DNA of 54,343 bases from Oscillospiraceae bacterium. GTDB taxonomy: Bacteria > Bacillota > Clostridia > Oscillospirales > Acutalibacteraceae. Location: the NCBI GenBank assembly GCA_031268095.1, contig JAIRXU010000050.1:1-54343 (forward strand). The letters run 5' to 3'. The notes below the pieces were generated by a model, which worked only from the letters and a program-made list of their open reading frames with translations, did no database searches and was not told the origin of the DNA. The translations under genes and the position numbers were made by a program. Shown in pieces: positions 25,750 to 34,986 of the stretch. Position 1 is the first letter of the stretch. Each line of letters starts with the position of its first letter.

Positions 25750-26669
25750 GCGGCGTATACCGGCACACCTCAGTCCTGTTGCGGGAGCTGATCGACGCCC
25801 TGGCCCCCCAACCGGCGGGACATTACCTCGACGGCACCGGCGGCGGCGGCGGACACGACGCGGCGCTTCTGGAACGGCTCGGTCCGGACGGACGGCTGGA
25901 TATCCTCGACCGGGACCCTGTCGCCATCGCCGCGCTGGCGCAGCGCTTTGCGGACTGCCCAAACGTCTTCGTGCATCAGGGGAATTTCTTCGCCGCGCGG
26001 GACTTGCTTCCTTCCTGCACCGCCCTGGACGGCGTTATGCTGGACTTAGGGGTTAGCTCGATGCAAATCGATGAAGCGGATCGTGGATTCAGCCTGCACA
26101 AACCCGGTGCATTGGATATGCGGATGGGACCGGAGGGACCCAGCGCCGCCGAGCTGGTGAACAGTCTGCCGGCGGAGGAACTGCGGGACCTTTTCCGCCG
26201 CTGGAGCGATGAGAAGTATGCCTGGCCCATTGCCAAAGCCATCGTCCGCGCCCGCGCCCGGCAGGAAATCCGCACGACCTTGCAGCTGGCGGAGACCGTC
26301 GCCGCAGCCGTTCCCGCCGCAGCCCGCCGGGACGGTCATCCCGCCCGGAAAGTTTTTACTGCCTTGCGGATCCAGGTCAACGGGGAATTGGAGGGGCTGG
26401 GGCAGGCGCTGGAAGACTTGTTCGATTGCCTCGCGCCGGGCGGACGCCTGGCCTGTATCAGCTTTTCCGCGATGGAGGACGCTGTGGTCAAGAACGCTTT
26501 CCGGGCCCTGACGGCCGGATGCATCTGTCCGCCGGAATTTCCCGTCTGCCGCTGCGGACGAACGCCCCGGGGCCGCTTTCCGCAAAAGCCCTTGCTCCCT
26601 TCGCCCGAAGAAATCGCCGAAAATCCCCGCAGCCGCAGCGCGAAACTGCGGGTCATCGAAAAAATATGA
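25746..26669 (+). CDS. rsmH: 16S rRNA (cytosine1402-N4)-methyltransferase RsmH
   Basis: 307 residues. GTG start at 25746 overlapping the mraZ stop, preceded by GAAGGAGG. Motifs: HTSVLLRELIDAL, SAM-site DGTGGGGGHDAALL, LDRDPVAI, LDLGVSSMQIDEADRGFS, DMRMGPEGPSAAELVN, DEKYAWPIAKAI, HPARKVFTALRIQVNGELEGL and the C-terminal ENPRSRSAKLRVIE. The near-universal ISFHSLEDR is changed to ISFSAMEDA here, which is odd because it lies in the catalytic half. It methylates the ribosomal P-site decoding region and is second in the dcw cluster. Confidence 0.94.
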   Translation: MSGVYRHTSVLLRELIDALAPQPAGHYLDGTGGGGGHDAALLERLGPDGRLDILDRDPVAIAALAQRFADCPNVFVHQGNFFAARDLLPSCTALDGVMLDLGVSSMQIDEADRGFSLHKPGALDMRMGPEGPSAAELVNSLPAEELRDLFRRWSDEKYAWPIAKAIVRARARQEIRTTLQLAETVAAAVPAAARRDGHPARKVFTALRIQVNGELEGLGQALEDLFDCLAPGGRLACISFSAMEDAVVKNAFRALTAGCICPPEFPVCRCGRTPRGRFPQKPLLPSPEEIAENPRSRSAKLRVIEKI

Positions 26670-26705
26670 CAGACGCGAACCCCATAGAAGAACGGAGGAT
26701 GTTGC

Positions 26706-27218
26706 ATGGCTTCCCCAAATTACGATTTTGACCGCTTCGCGCCCCGGGAGGAGCGCGCGGAACGCATCCCGCGCCAGGATCCCCGCGCCGCCACCGCCCG
26801 GGATCTGTCGTCCGCGGCCCAACCTGCCCCGGCCAAAGCCCCGCCCGCGCAGAAGCGGAAGCCCCGCCCCGTCGCGCCCCAGCCGACCAAGAGCTTCGAG
26901 CAGCGCAAGGCGGAGGAACACGCCTCCTGGGTCAGCGCCAGACATTTATTTTCTGTCTTCGCGGTGGCGCTGGTGGGTCTGCTGGCGGTGGTGTATGTCT
27001 ACGCCGGGCGTTTTCTGGCCAGCGCGGACCTGGACCGCAGCCAGCGGGACTTGAGGGAGGTCAAGGAACTCAACGCCAATTATAAGAACGCATACCAGCA
27101 GAAATTCTCTCTGGCAATGATTCAGAACCAGGCGGAGCGTGTGCTGCTGATGGTTCCCGCCGAGGGCAGCCAGGTGATCTATATCGATCCCTATGAAGGT
27201 CTGCTTCCGAAGAAATAA
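26706..27218 (+). CDS. ftsL: FtsL-like septum protein
   Basis: 170 residues. A long Pro/Arg/Ala-rich cytoplasmic N-terminus (residues 1-78) precedes one membrane helix (HLFSVFAVALVGLLAVVYVY, about 79-98) and a short extracytoplasmic coiled coil (DLDRSQRDLREVKELNANYK). This single-pass topology and position between rsmH and the penicillin-binding protein identify FtsL, part of the FtsQLB complex that activates FtsWI. CGGAGGA lies 7 nt upstream of the ATG. The tail MVPAEGSQVIYIDPYEGL is specific to clostridial versions as far as I can tell. Confidence 0.8.
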   Translation: MASPNYDFDRFAPREERAERIPRQDPRAATARDLSSAAQPAPAKAPPAQKRKPRPVAPQPTKSFEQRKAEEHASWVSARHLFSVFAVALVGLLAVVYVYAGRFLASADLDRSQRDLREVKELNANYKNAYQQKFSLAMIQNQAERVLLMVPAEGSQVIYIDPYEGLLPKK

Positions 27219-27325
27219 AGCGTGGGGAAAGCAAGAATAACCGCCGCTGTCCGGTTCATATAATAGGCATTGGTATCAGACAAGAGAGACTGGCTCCGGC
27301 GCGCGGGAGGAGGCATCCGAAGGCA

Positions 27326-29659
27326 ATGGCTATCTGGGCAAACCTAAGCAACCCGAACAAGCGAAAAGCAAAAAGAGGACCGGGGAAGCGCAAGCAGCGG
27401 CGCAGCGACCGGCTATATGAGCGCAGCATTATCGTGCTGATCGTGCTGGTGGTGCTGTTTTTCGGCGTCATTGGCGCGGGCGGCCTGATCAAGGTGCAGC
27501 TTGTCAACGGCGCGAAGTACCGTGCGGACGCGGAAGACACCCAACTGCGGGATACCGTCATTGCTGCCCGCCGGGGGACGATCTATGACTGCAACATGAA
27601 CGTCGTCGCAGAAAGTTCCTCCGCCGCGCGAATCTATATCAATCCCCATAAGATCGCCGAAGAGCCAAAACACGCCGAGGTGCTGGAAACGGTCGTGCGG
27701 CAGCTATCGCAAATTCTGGAGATTTCCGAGGACGGAATCCGCACCAAGGCTTCTTATGTCGGATACGGTTACATGGCCGTCAAGTACAAAGTGGAAAAAA
27801 AGCAGGCGGATGCGGTCCGCAAATTCATGGAAACAGAGTTGCTCACCACCAACGCGGAAGGGGAAGAGATCCGCCGCAAATACAGCGAATTTGTCGGGGT
27901 GGACCCTGACGTCATCCGGTATTATCCCATGAAGGGCTTTGCGGCCAATGTGCTGGGCTTCACCGGCACGGACGACATCGGGCTGGCTGGCCTGGAACTC
28001 TATTATAACAATACCCTGACAGGGACGCCGGGCCGGATCATCGCAGCAAAGTCTGCCGGGGAAACCGACCTGCCCAACCAGTTCAAAGACATCAACGATC
28101 CCGTTCAGGGCACCAGCCTGGTTCTGACCATCGATCAGGCCATCCAGCGGTATCTGGAACGCTCGCTGGAACAGGCGAAGATCGACGCCCAGGCCAAGGC
28201 AGCCTACGGGATTATCATGGAGGTCAAGACAGGGGCGATCAAAGGCATGGCCTGCGTCTCCAGTTTCGACCCCAACGACTATCAGGCCATCGCAGACGAA
28301 GCGGTCCGCCAGAAGATCCAAGCCATTCCCGACGAGGACGAACGGGCCAAGGCCTATAATGACGCGATGTTCACCCAGTGGCGCAACGGCGCGCTGGAAG
28401 TAACTTACGAGCCCGGTTCCGTGTTCAAGACCATCACCGCCTCCGCCGCGCTGGAAGAAGGCGTCGCCGACCTCAACACCTCCTATACCTGCACCGGCGC
28501 CATCCAGATCGGGGGCCGGACCATCCACTGCCACAACCGCAACGGTCACGGCACCCAAAATTTCACAAAAGGGCTGATGAACTCCTGCAATCCCTATTGG
28601 ATCACCATCGGGCAAAAGCTGGGGCTGGAAAAGTTTTATCAATATTACACCGCCTTCGGATTCACGGAGACGACGGGCATCGATTTGCCCAACGAGGCGA
28701 AGCCCAAGCCGGGAATCACATTTCATACCAAAGAGAGCATGGGCATCGTGGAACTGGCGTCCTGCTCCTTCGGCCAGTCTTTTGAGGCTTCGCCTATCCA
28801 GATTATCACCGCCGTATCCGCCATTGCCAACGGCGGGAAATTGATGCGGCCCTACGTCGTCGCCAAAGAACTGGACGAAAGCGGGCGGGTCGTCAGCGAG
28901 ACGAAGCCCCTGCTGCGGCGGCAGGTGATCTCTGAAGCAACCGCCAAAACCGTGGCGGGAATGATGGAACAGGTCGTTTCGGGCGGCACCGGCAAGAACG
29001 CGTACGTCGCGGGCGGCAGGATCGCGGGCAAAACGGGCACCAGCGAAAAGCTCTCTGTCGGTCGGGGGTACGTTGCCTCGTTCTGCGGTTTTGCCCCGGC
29101 GGATAATCCGGAAATCGCCATTCTGATCGCCATCGACGAACCCGTCGGCCTGATCAACGGCGGCCAGATCGCCGCCCCCGTCGTGGCCGAAGTGATGGAA
29201 GACGTGCTGGTTTACCGCAACGTCGAAATGCGCTACACCGAAAAAGAACAGGAAGAGCTTGGCGGCGTGACGCCCAATATGGTGGCCCAGCCGGTGGAGA
29301 CCGCGCGCACGGCCCTGAAAAACGCGGGATATTCCGTCCGGGTCATCGGCGACGGCGCGTCCGTCTTGCACCAGATTCCCGAAAGCGGCCAGAGCGTCCC
29401 CAAGGGCGGCCTGATTATCCTTTACACCGACGAGAGCGAAGCCAGCCGCACGGTCACCGTCCCGAATCTGCTGGAATACAGCCTCAGCGACGCCAGCTAC
29501 CTCGCCGCGCGGGCGGGGCTGAACATCAAGCTGGTCGGCAACTTCGAAAGCAATCATTTGTTTACGTATCATCAAAGCATCGAGGAGGGGACCGAAGTTC
29601 CCCTGGGCACCACCGTCACCGTCCACTTTCTCTCCAACAACGGGATCTTGGACCGCTGA
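27326..29659 (+). CDS. ftsI: Class B penicillin-binding protein (FtsI/SpoVD-type) with PASTA domains
   Basis: 777 residues. A basic N-terminus, one membrane anchor (about residues 35-55), a pedestal domain (RDTVIAARRGTIYDCNMNVV), then the transpeptidase with SxxK in EPGSVFKTITA (serine about 364), SCN in MNSCNPYW and KTG in AGKTGTSEK (about 569). Two C-terminal PASTA repeats follow (from VTPNMVAQPVETARTALKNA and VTVPNLLEYSLSDASYLAAR), as in SpoVD and Gram-positive FtsI. It cross-links septal peptidoglycan with FtsW. The ATG at 27326 has GGGAGGAGG 14 nt upstream, a long spacing. A TATAAT at 27259 in the 107-nt gap has no matching -35. Which role, vegetative or sporulation, cannot be told. Confidence 0.93.
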   Translation: MAIWANLSNPNKRKAKRGPGKRKQRRSDRLYERSIIVLIVLVVLFFGVIGAGGLIKVQLVNGAKYRADAEDTQLRDTVIAARRGTIYDCNMNVVAESSSAARIYINPHKIAEEPKHAEVLETVVRQLSQILEISEDGIRTKASYVGYGYMAVKYKVEKKQADAVRKFMETELLTTNAEGEEIRRKYSEFVGVDPDVIRYYPMKGFAANVLGFTGTDDIGLAGLELYYNNTLTGTPGRIIAAKSAGETDLPNQFKDINDPVQGTSLVLTIDQAIQRYLERSLEQAKIDAQAKAAYGIIMEVKTGAIKGMACVSSFDPNDYQAIADEAVRQKIQAIPDEDERAKAYNDAMFTQWRNGALEVTYEPGSVFKTITASAALEEGVADLNTSYTCTGAIQIGGRTIHCHNRNGHGTQNFTKGLMNSCNPYWITIGQKLGLEKFYQYYTAFGFTETTGIDLPNEAKPKPGITFHTKESMGIVELASCSFGQSFEASPIQIITAVSAIANGGKLMRPYVVAKELDESGRVVSETKPLLRRQVISEATAKTVAGMMEQVVSGGTGKNAYVAGGRIAGKTGTSEKLSVGRGYVASFCGFAPADNPEIAILIAIDEPVGLINGGQIAAPVVAEVMEDVLVYRNVEMRYTEKEQEELGGVTPNMVAQPVETARTALKNAGYSVRVIGDGASVLHQIPESGQSVPKGGLIILYTDESEASRTVTVPNLLEYSLSDASYLAARAGLNIKLVGNFESNHLFTYHQSIEEGTEVPLGTTVTVHFLSNNGILDR

Positions 29660-29699
29660 CTTACCATCCCGTGAGAAATTCCTGAGAAAGGCCATTCGC

Positions 29700-31151
29700 A
29701 TGACGCTGCAAGCACTTCTGGACGCCGCGCGCCTGCCTGCCGGATCCCTGGCGGCTCAGGCGCTTGCCCTGCCCGTGACCCGTGTCACGGACCGTGTGGA
29801 CCATTTGGAACCTGACTGTGTCTTCGTCTGCATTGCCGGAGCGAAGTTCGACGGGCACGACGCCGCGCCGCAGGCCACCGCAGCCGGGGCGGCGCTGGTT
29901 GTCGTTGGCCGCCCTATGGGTCAGCCGAGGGAACTCATCGCGGCTGATCCCCGCGCCGCCTATGCCCGGCTCTGCGCCGCCTTCTTCGGCAATCCCGCGG
30001 ACGCGCTGACCCTCATCGGCATCACCGGCACCAACGGTAAAACCACCACCGCCTTCCTCCTCAAGGAGATCTTAGAATTCACCGGGCAGAAGACCGGGCT
30101 GATTGGCACTGTCCAGAACATGGTGGGGGATGAAAGCTTTCCCGCCGCCCTCACTACCCCGGATCCCTGGGATCTCCACGCCCTGTTCGCCCAAATGGTT
30201 GGCGCCGGATGCAGTCACTGCGTGATGGAGGCGTCTTCCCAAGCCCTCGCCCAGCGGCGTGTGAGCGGCCTGCGGTTCCGCGCCGCCGTCTTCACCAACC
30301 TCACCCAGGATCATCTGGATTATCACGGAACCTTTCAAGCCTACCGCGAGGCAAAGCGGCAGCTGTTTGCCCAGTGCGACATTGCCGTCATCAACCGGGA
30401 CGACGAGGCGGGCCCCGCCATGCTGGCCGACAGCCCTGCCCGCGCCGTCACCTATTCCATCCACAACGACCGGGCGGACTATACCGCCAAGAACCTGACG
30501 CTGCAGCGCGCCGGGGTATCGTATGAACTGGTCACGCAGGGACGGATCGGGCGGGTGCAGTTCGCCATGCCCGGCGAATTTTCCGCCTACAATTCCCTGG
30601 CGGCGGCGGCGGTCGCCCTGGAACTGGGGCTGGAACTGCCGGCGGTGCTGGAAGCCCTGGGGAACTCCCGGGGAGTGCCGGGCCGGATGGAACTGGTCCC
30701 CACCGGAACCGCGTTTAGTGTTGTGATCGACTACGCCCACACCCCCGACGGCCTGGACAACGTCCTCCGTGCGCTTCGGGGAACCACCGCCGGCAGGCTG
30801 ATCACCGTTTTGGGCTGCGGCGGAGACCGCGACAAAACCAAGCGCCCCGTCATGGGCCGTCTGGCAGCCGACCGCTCCGATGTGGTGATCGTTACGTCCG
30901 ACAATCCCCGGACGGAAAACCCGGACGCCATCATTGAGGACATTCTGGCGGGCGTCCGCCACAAATCCGGCGTTTTTGTGGAACCGGACCGCCGCCGTGC
31001 CATTGCGCTGGCGCTGAAGAAGGCCCGCGCCGGAGACGTCGTATTGCTGGCAGGAAAGGGGCAGGAGACGTACCAGATTCTTGGCGCGGAGAAAATTTTT
31101 ATGGACGAACGGGAAATTGTCCGAGAAATTTTATTCCCCCCTTGCCAATAA
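29700..31151 (+). CDS. murE: UDP-MurNAc-L-Ala-D-Glu:meso-diaminopimelate ligase
   Basis: 483 residues of the Mur ligase fold. ATP loop GITGTNGKTTT, LIGTVQNMVGDE, MEASSQALAQRRVSGL, FTNLTQDHLDYHGTF, IDYAHTPDGLDNVLRAL, and SDNPRTENP (about residue 400). The DNPR motif is that of enzymes adding meso-diaminopimelate; lysine-adding MurE proteins have a different residue there. The ATG at 29700 follows GAAAGG. It is 40 nt behind ftsI. murF, which normally follows, is missing. Confidence 0.95.
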   Translation: MTLQALLDAARLPAGSLAAQALALPVTRVTDRVDHLEPDCVFVCIAGAKFDGHDAAPQATAAGAALVVVGRPMGQPRELIAADPRAAYARLCAAFFGNPADALTLIGITGTNGKTTTAFLLKEILEFTGQKTGLIGTVQNMVGDESFPAALTTPDPWDLHALFAQMVGAGCSHCVMEASSQALAQRRVSGLRFRAAVFTNLTQDHLDYHGTFQAYREAKRQLFAQCDIAVINRDDEAGPAMLADSPARAVTYSIHNDRADYTAKNLTLQRAGVSYELVTQGRIGRVQFAMPGEFSAYNSLAAAAVALELGLELPAVLEALGNSRGVPGRMELVPTGTAFSVVIDYAHTPDGLDNVLRALRGTTAGRLITVLGCGGDRDKTKRPVMGRLAADRSDVVIVTSDNPRTENPDAIIEDILAGVRHKSGVFVEPDRRRAIALALKKARAGDVVLLAGKGQETYQILGAEKIFMDEREIVREILFPPCQ

Positions 31152-31170
31152 CGCCAAAGGATGATATCAT
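31142..31170 (+). promoter_or_regulatory. Internal promoter upstream of mraY
   Basis: TTGCCA (31142-31147, overlapping the end of murE), 17-nt spacer, TATCAT (31165-31170). Confidence 0.55.
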
Positions 31171-31225
31171 ACTATAGAGGAGATCCCAGCGAACGGGATG
31201 TCAACCGGAAATACGGAAAGAGGAT

Positions 31226-32287
31226 GTGGCTGCGTTGAACGACTATGTATCCATGATTATCGCTGCCGGCGCGACGCTGACGGTGACGGCTTTGCTGGGT
31301 TTCGTTCTGATCCCCTGGCTGCACAAGCTGAAATTCGGGCAAATTATTTTGGACATCGGCCCAAGCTGGCACAAATACAAGCAGGGAACCCCCACCATGG
31401 GGGGCATCATGTTCATTGTTGGAACGCTGCTGACGGTGACCGTCGTTTTTTTGGTGGACTTCCTGCGGAAGGGGAAGCTGCTCACCGGCGGCCTGGGGCC
31501 CCAGGCTTCGACGGAACTGATCGGAAAAATTGTGTCTGGCCTGCTGATGGCAACGCTGTTCGGCCTCGTCGGCTTTTTGGATGATTACACGAAGGTGGTC
31601 AAAAAGCGCAACAAGGGTCTTTCCATCGGTCAGAAGACCGTCATGCAACTGCTCATCAGCGCCGGGTACCTGATCAGCCTGTATTTGTCCATGGGCAGGA
31701 ATCCCTCTACGCTGGTGCCCTTCCTTGGCGAAGTTCATCTGGGCTGGTTTTTCTGGATCTTTGGCGCCTGTGTCCTCTACACCGCCACCAACGCCGTCAA
31801 TTTTACCGACGGTCTGGACGGTCTTTGCTCCAGCGTCACCGTCACGGCAGGGATCGCGTTGGCCGTGATTGCCGTGCTGCGGGGCCTGTTTGGCGTCGGC
31901 GTCATCGCCGCCGCGATGGTGGGCGGCTGCGTCGGCTTTCTCTGCTGGAACCACTATCCGGCGAAGGTGATTATGGGCGACACAGGGTCCATGTTCCTCG
32001 GCGGATTGCTGGTGGCGATCGCGTTCGCCCTGGACTGCCCGCTGATCCTGCTGCTGGTGGGGCTAATCTACGTGATTGAGGGCCTCTCCGACGTCATCCA
32101 GATCGGCTACTTCAAGATCACCGGGGGCAAGCGGGTGTTTAAGATGGCCCCCATCCATCATCACTTCGAAATGAGCGGCTGGAAGGAAACCAAGATCGTC
32201 GCCGTCTTTTCCCTGGTCAATTGCCTGGGCGCTGCGGCAGGGATCCTCGTTGTGCTTCTGGGCCTGAAAATGAACCTAAACTACTGA
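31226..32287 (+). CDS. mraY: Phospho-MurNAc-pentapeptide transferase
   Basis: About 353 residues, ten membrane helices. Makes lipid I from UDP-MurNAc-pentapeptide and undecaprenyl phosphate at the inner membrane. Motifs: HKYKQGTPTMGGIMFI, LDDYTKVVKKRNKGLSIGQK (catalytic DD), NAVNFTDGLDGL (nucleophile Asp region), MGDTGSMFLGGLL and APIHHHFEMSGWKETKIV. The start is uncertain: GTG at 31226 has GGAA 7 nt upstream, TTG at 31235 has AGAGG 11 nt upstream. Own promoter likely in the gap after murE. Confidence 0.95.
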   Translation: MAALNDYVSMIIAAGATLTVTALLGFVLIPWLHKLKFGQIILDIGPSWHKYKQGTPTMGGIMFIVGTLLTVTVVFLVDFLRKGKLLTGGLGPQASTELIGKIVSGLLMATLFGLVGFLDDYTKVVKKRNKGLSIGQKTVMQLLISAGYLISLYLSMGRNPSTLVPFLGEVHLGWFFWIFGACVLYTATNAVNFTDGLDGLCSSVTVTAGIALAVIAVLRGLFGVGVIAAAMVGGCVGFLCWNHYPAKVIMGDTGSMFLGGLLVAIAFALDCPLILLLVGLIYVIEGLSDVIQIGYFKITGGKRVFKMAPIHHHFEMSGWKETKIVAVFSLVNCLGAAAGILVVLLGLKMNLNY

Positions 32288-32313
32288 AGATCCGCGTTAG
32301 AGGGAGGTTTTGT

Positions 32314-33606
32314 ATGACCCATTCGACCACGACCCGCCGGGCCAACGCCGCGCCCGCACGGGACCGCCGGAAAGATTCGGCAGGGGAAACTGCCGTCCCT
32401 TGGACGCAGCGGATTTTTGCCTACGGCGGCTTTGACTATCCCTTCCTGGTGCTGGTGCTGGTCCTGCTCTGCATTGGCGTCGTCATGATGTTCTCCGCCA
32501 GTTATGTCAACGCCGCCAACCACAAAGCCTCGAACTACGACGCCTTCTTCTACCTCAAACGCCAGGCGGCTTATGCGGTGCTCGGCATCATCATCATGCT
32601 TCTCGCCTCCAAGATCAACCTGGCTTTTTTGCGCAAGGCCGCGGTTCCGGTCCTCCTGTTGGCCTTTGCGCTGCTGGTCGCGGTGCTGGTTATCCCCTCG
32701 AAGGAAGACTTCAAGCGGTGGATTTACATCGGGTCGTTTCAGTTTCAGCCTTCCGAGATTGCCAAAATCGCGCTGATCCTCTTTTTTGCCTATGCCATGG
32801 AAAAATTCCAGAAACCGCAGTTTACCCCCGCCGCCCGGGGCGCGGGCATGCTCCCGGCCAAAACCTTTGCCCAGCGGGTGCAGCGCTTTTGGGCGCGCTG
32901 GAACGGCACTATTCTGTATGTCGGTGTGCTGGCGCTGGCGGCAGTGCTGATCTACAAAGAAAATCACGTCTCCGGAACCGTCATTACCCTGGGCATCGGC
33001 GCGATGATGATCTTCATCGGCGAACAGCGGATTCCTCTTTGGTTCTATTTCGCCGCCACCGCCGCCGCTGTCGCCGTCATCATCGCGGTGCTCAAGAAAC
33101 CGGATCTTCTCCCGCCGCACGCCGCCGAACGGATCGTCTCCTTCCTTCATCGGGAACAGGATCAGTCGGGCGACAACTGGCAAACCATCCAATCCCTGCG
33201 GACCATCGGATCCGGCGGACTGCTGGGTCAGGGCCTTGGGCAGTCGCGGCAAAAATACGGATACCTCCCGGAACCGCAGAGCGATTTTGTGTTCGCTATC
33301 GTCTGCGAAGAACTCGGGTTTGTCCGTTCCTTCGGGATTCTGCTGCTGTATGTCGCGCTGGTTTGGCGGGGATTCATGATCGCGCTGCACACCAAGGAGC
33401 GCTTCGGCTCCCTGCTGGTGATGGGTATCGTGCTCCAGGTCGGACTCCAGACCGCGCTGAACATCGGTGTGGTGACGGCAACGCTCCCCAACACGGGCAT
33501 TCCCTTGCCGTTCTTCACCTACGGCGGGACCGCGCTGGTGATTTTATTGGGAGAAATGGGCATTGTCCTGGCGGTTTCCCGCGTTGCCAGGCAAATCAAA
33601 TTATAG
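32314..33606 (+). CDS. ftsW: SEDS peptidoglycan polymerase FtsW/SpoVE
   Basis: 430 residues with ten predicted membrane helices after a polar 45-residue N-terminus. SEDS signatures: FYLKRQAAYAVLG, FQFQPSEIAKIALILFFAY, ENHVSGTVITLGIGAMM (VSGT), YLPEPQSDFVFAIVCEELGF and the C-terminal NTGIPLPFFTYGGTAL. FtsW polymerises glycan strands together with the class B penicillin-binding protein encoded 2.6 kb upstream. ATG at 32314 with GGGAGG 7 nt upstream. The loop around residues 165-195 (PQFTPAARGAGMLPAKTF) appears extended. Confidence 0.93.
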   Translation: MTHSTTTRRANAAPARDRRKDSAGETAVPWTQRIFAYGGFDYPFLVLVLVLLCIGVVMMFSASYVNAANHKASNYDAFFYLKRQAAYAVLGIIIMLLASKINLAFLRKAAVPVLLLAFALLVAVLVIPSKEDFKRWIYIGSFQFQPSEIAKIALILFFAYAMEKFQKPQFTPAARGAGMLPAKTFAQRVQRFWARWNGTILYVGVLALAAVLIYKENHVSGTVITLGIGAMMIFIGEQRIPLWFYFAATAAAVAVIIAVLKKPDLLPPHAAERIVSFLHREQDQSGDNWQTIQSLRTIGSGGLLGQGLGQSRQKYGYLPEPQSDFVFAIVCEELGFVRSFGILLLYVALVWRGFMIALHTKERFGSLLVMGIVLQVGLQTALNIGVVTATLPNTGIPLPFFTYGGTALVILLGEMGIVLAVSRVARQIKL

Positions 33607-33763
33607 CGGACTCGCCCGATCCCGGAACAGTAATCTTCATTCCACTTCATTCCACTTTTCAATCCCACAAAAAAATCAAGCAAGAGCTTTGCCAGACGGG
33701 GGTTGCGCCGATTTTTTGGCTTGTGATTTTAAGTGAAATGACGACATCAGCAGGAGGCCAAGT

Positions 33764-34900
33764 ATGCTTGACGGGAAAAAGATCCTCTTCGCCGCCGGCG
33801 GCACCGCCGGCCACATCAACCCTGCCCTGGCCGTGGCGGGGCTGATCCACCGGCTGCACCCGGAAACGCAGATTCTCTTCGTCGGAACGGCAGACCACAT
33901 GGAGGCCCGGCTGGTCCCGGAGGCGGGGTTCCGGTTTGCGTCCATCGACATCAGCGGCTTCCAGCGCAGCCTAAGCCTGCAAAACATCAAGCGGAACCTG
34001 GGCACACTGCGCCGCTTGCTGCGGGTAACCGGACAGGTGGAGCGGATCCTGGATGCGTTCCAGCCCGACGCGGCGGTGGGCTTCGGCGGATACGTCAGCG
34101 GCCCGGTCCTGCGCACGGCGGCCAAGCGGGGGATCCCGACGGCCATTCACGAGCAAAACGCTTTCCCCGGCGTCACCAACAAAGCTTTGGCCAAAAAAGT
34201 GGACGCCGTCATGCTCACCGCCGAAGCGGCGGGGGACCGCATGCAGTGCAAGTATCCGCCAATCCATACGGGACTGCCCATCCGCCGCGAATTCCTGCGG
34301 ACTGACCGGGCACAGAGCCGCCGGGAACTGGGATTGGACACCCGGCGCATGGCCCTCTCCGCCGGAGGATCCCTGGGCGCCAAGGCGATCAATGAATCCG
34401 TGACGGGCATGCTCTCCCTGCTCTGGAAAGAGCATACATTCTGTTTCCACCATGCCTATGGGCAGTACGGCAAATGGGTGCCGGAGCGGCTGCGGACGGC
34501 AGGGATAGACATCCGGCCCCCAGAACTGACCGTTCGGGAATACATTGACGATATGCCCCGCTGCATGGCCGCGGCGGATCTGGTGATTGCCCGGGCGGGA
34601 GCCAGCACCCTCAGCGAGCTCCAAGCCATGGGCAAGCCTTCCATATTGATCCCCTCGCCCAACGTGGCGGAAAACCATCAGTACCACAACGCCAAGGTCC
34701 TGGCGGACCGGGGCGCCGCCGTGCTGCTGGAGGAATCCGAGCTGACGCCCCAGCGCCTGGCGGAAACGGTCCGCGCCCTGCTGGGAGACCCCGTCCGCCT
34801 GGAGGACATGTCCAAGGCGGCGAAAGCGCTGGCCGTCACCGACGCGGCAGAACGTATTTACGACGGCATTGACCGTCTTCTTTCCCCATCCTCCCCATAA
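33764..34900 (+). CDS. murG: UDP-GlcNAc:undecaprenyl-PP-MurNAc-pentapeptide GlcNAc transferase
   Basis: 378 residues, GT28 fold. The first glycine-rich loop is AAGGTAGHINPALAVA; then ISGFQRSLSLQNIKR, GFGGYVSGPVLRTAAKRGIP, HEQNAFPGVTNKALAKKV, AGGSLGAKAINESV (second glycine-rich loop), ADLVIARAGASTLSELQAMG and PSPNVAENHQYHNAKVL. It converts lipid I to lipid II on the cytoplasmic face. CAGGAGG precedes the ATG. The 157-nt gap before it contains a tandem TTCATTCCAC repeat (33636-33655) and no convincing promoter. Confidence 0.95.
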   Translation: MLDGKKILFAAGGTAGHINPALAVAGLIHRLHPETQILFVGTADHMEARLVPEAGFRFASIDISGFQRSLSLQNIKRNLGTLRRLLRVTGQVERILDAFQPDAAVGFGGYVSGPVLRTAAKRGIPTAIHEQNAFPGVTNKALAKKVDAVMLTAEAAGDRMQCKYPPIHTGLPIRREFLRTDRAQSRRELGLDTRRMALSAGGSLGAKAINESVTGMLSLLWKEHTFCFHHAYGQYGKWVPERLRTAGIDIRPPELTVREYIDDMPRCMAAADLVIARAGASTLSELQAMGKPSILIPSPNVAENHQYHNAKVLADRGAAVLLEESELTPQRLAETVRALLGDPVRLEDMSKAAKALAVTDAAERIYDGIDRLLSPSSP

Positions 34901-34901
34901 T

Positions 34902-34922
34902 CGGTTGGATTAACCGTTTTTC
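34902..34922 (+). terminator. Weak terminator after murG
   Basis: CGGTT/AACCG stem with a GGATT loop, followed by TTTTTC. The stem is only 5 bp, so read-through into murA is likely. Confidence 0.4.
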
Positions 34923-34986
34923 TGTTCCCCGCATAAGATGCTGTGTGAAAAGCAGTATCTGAAAAGCGGGAAGGAAGTGCGGATCC

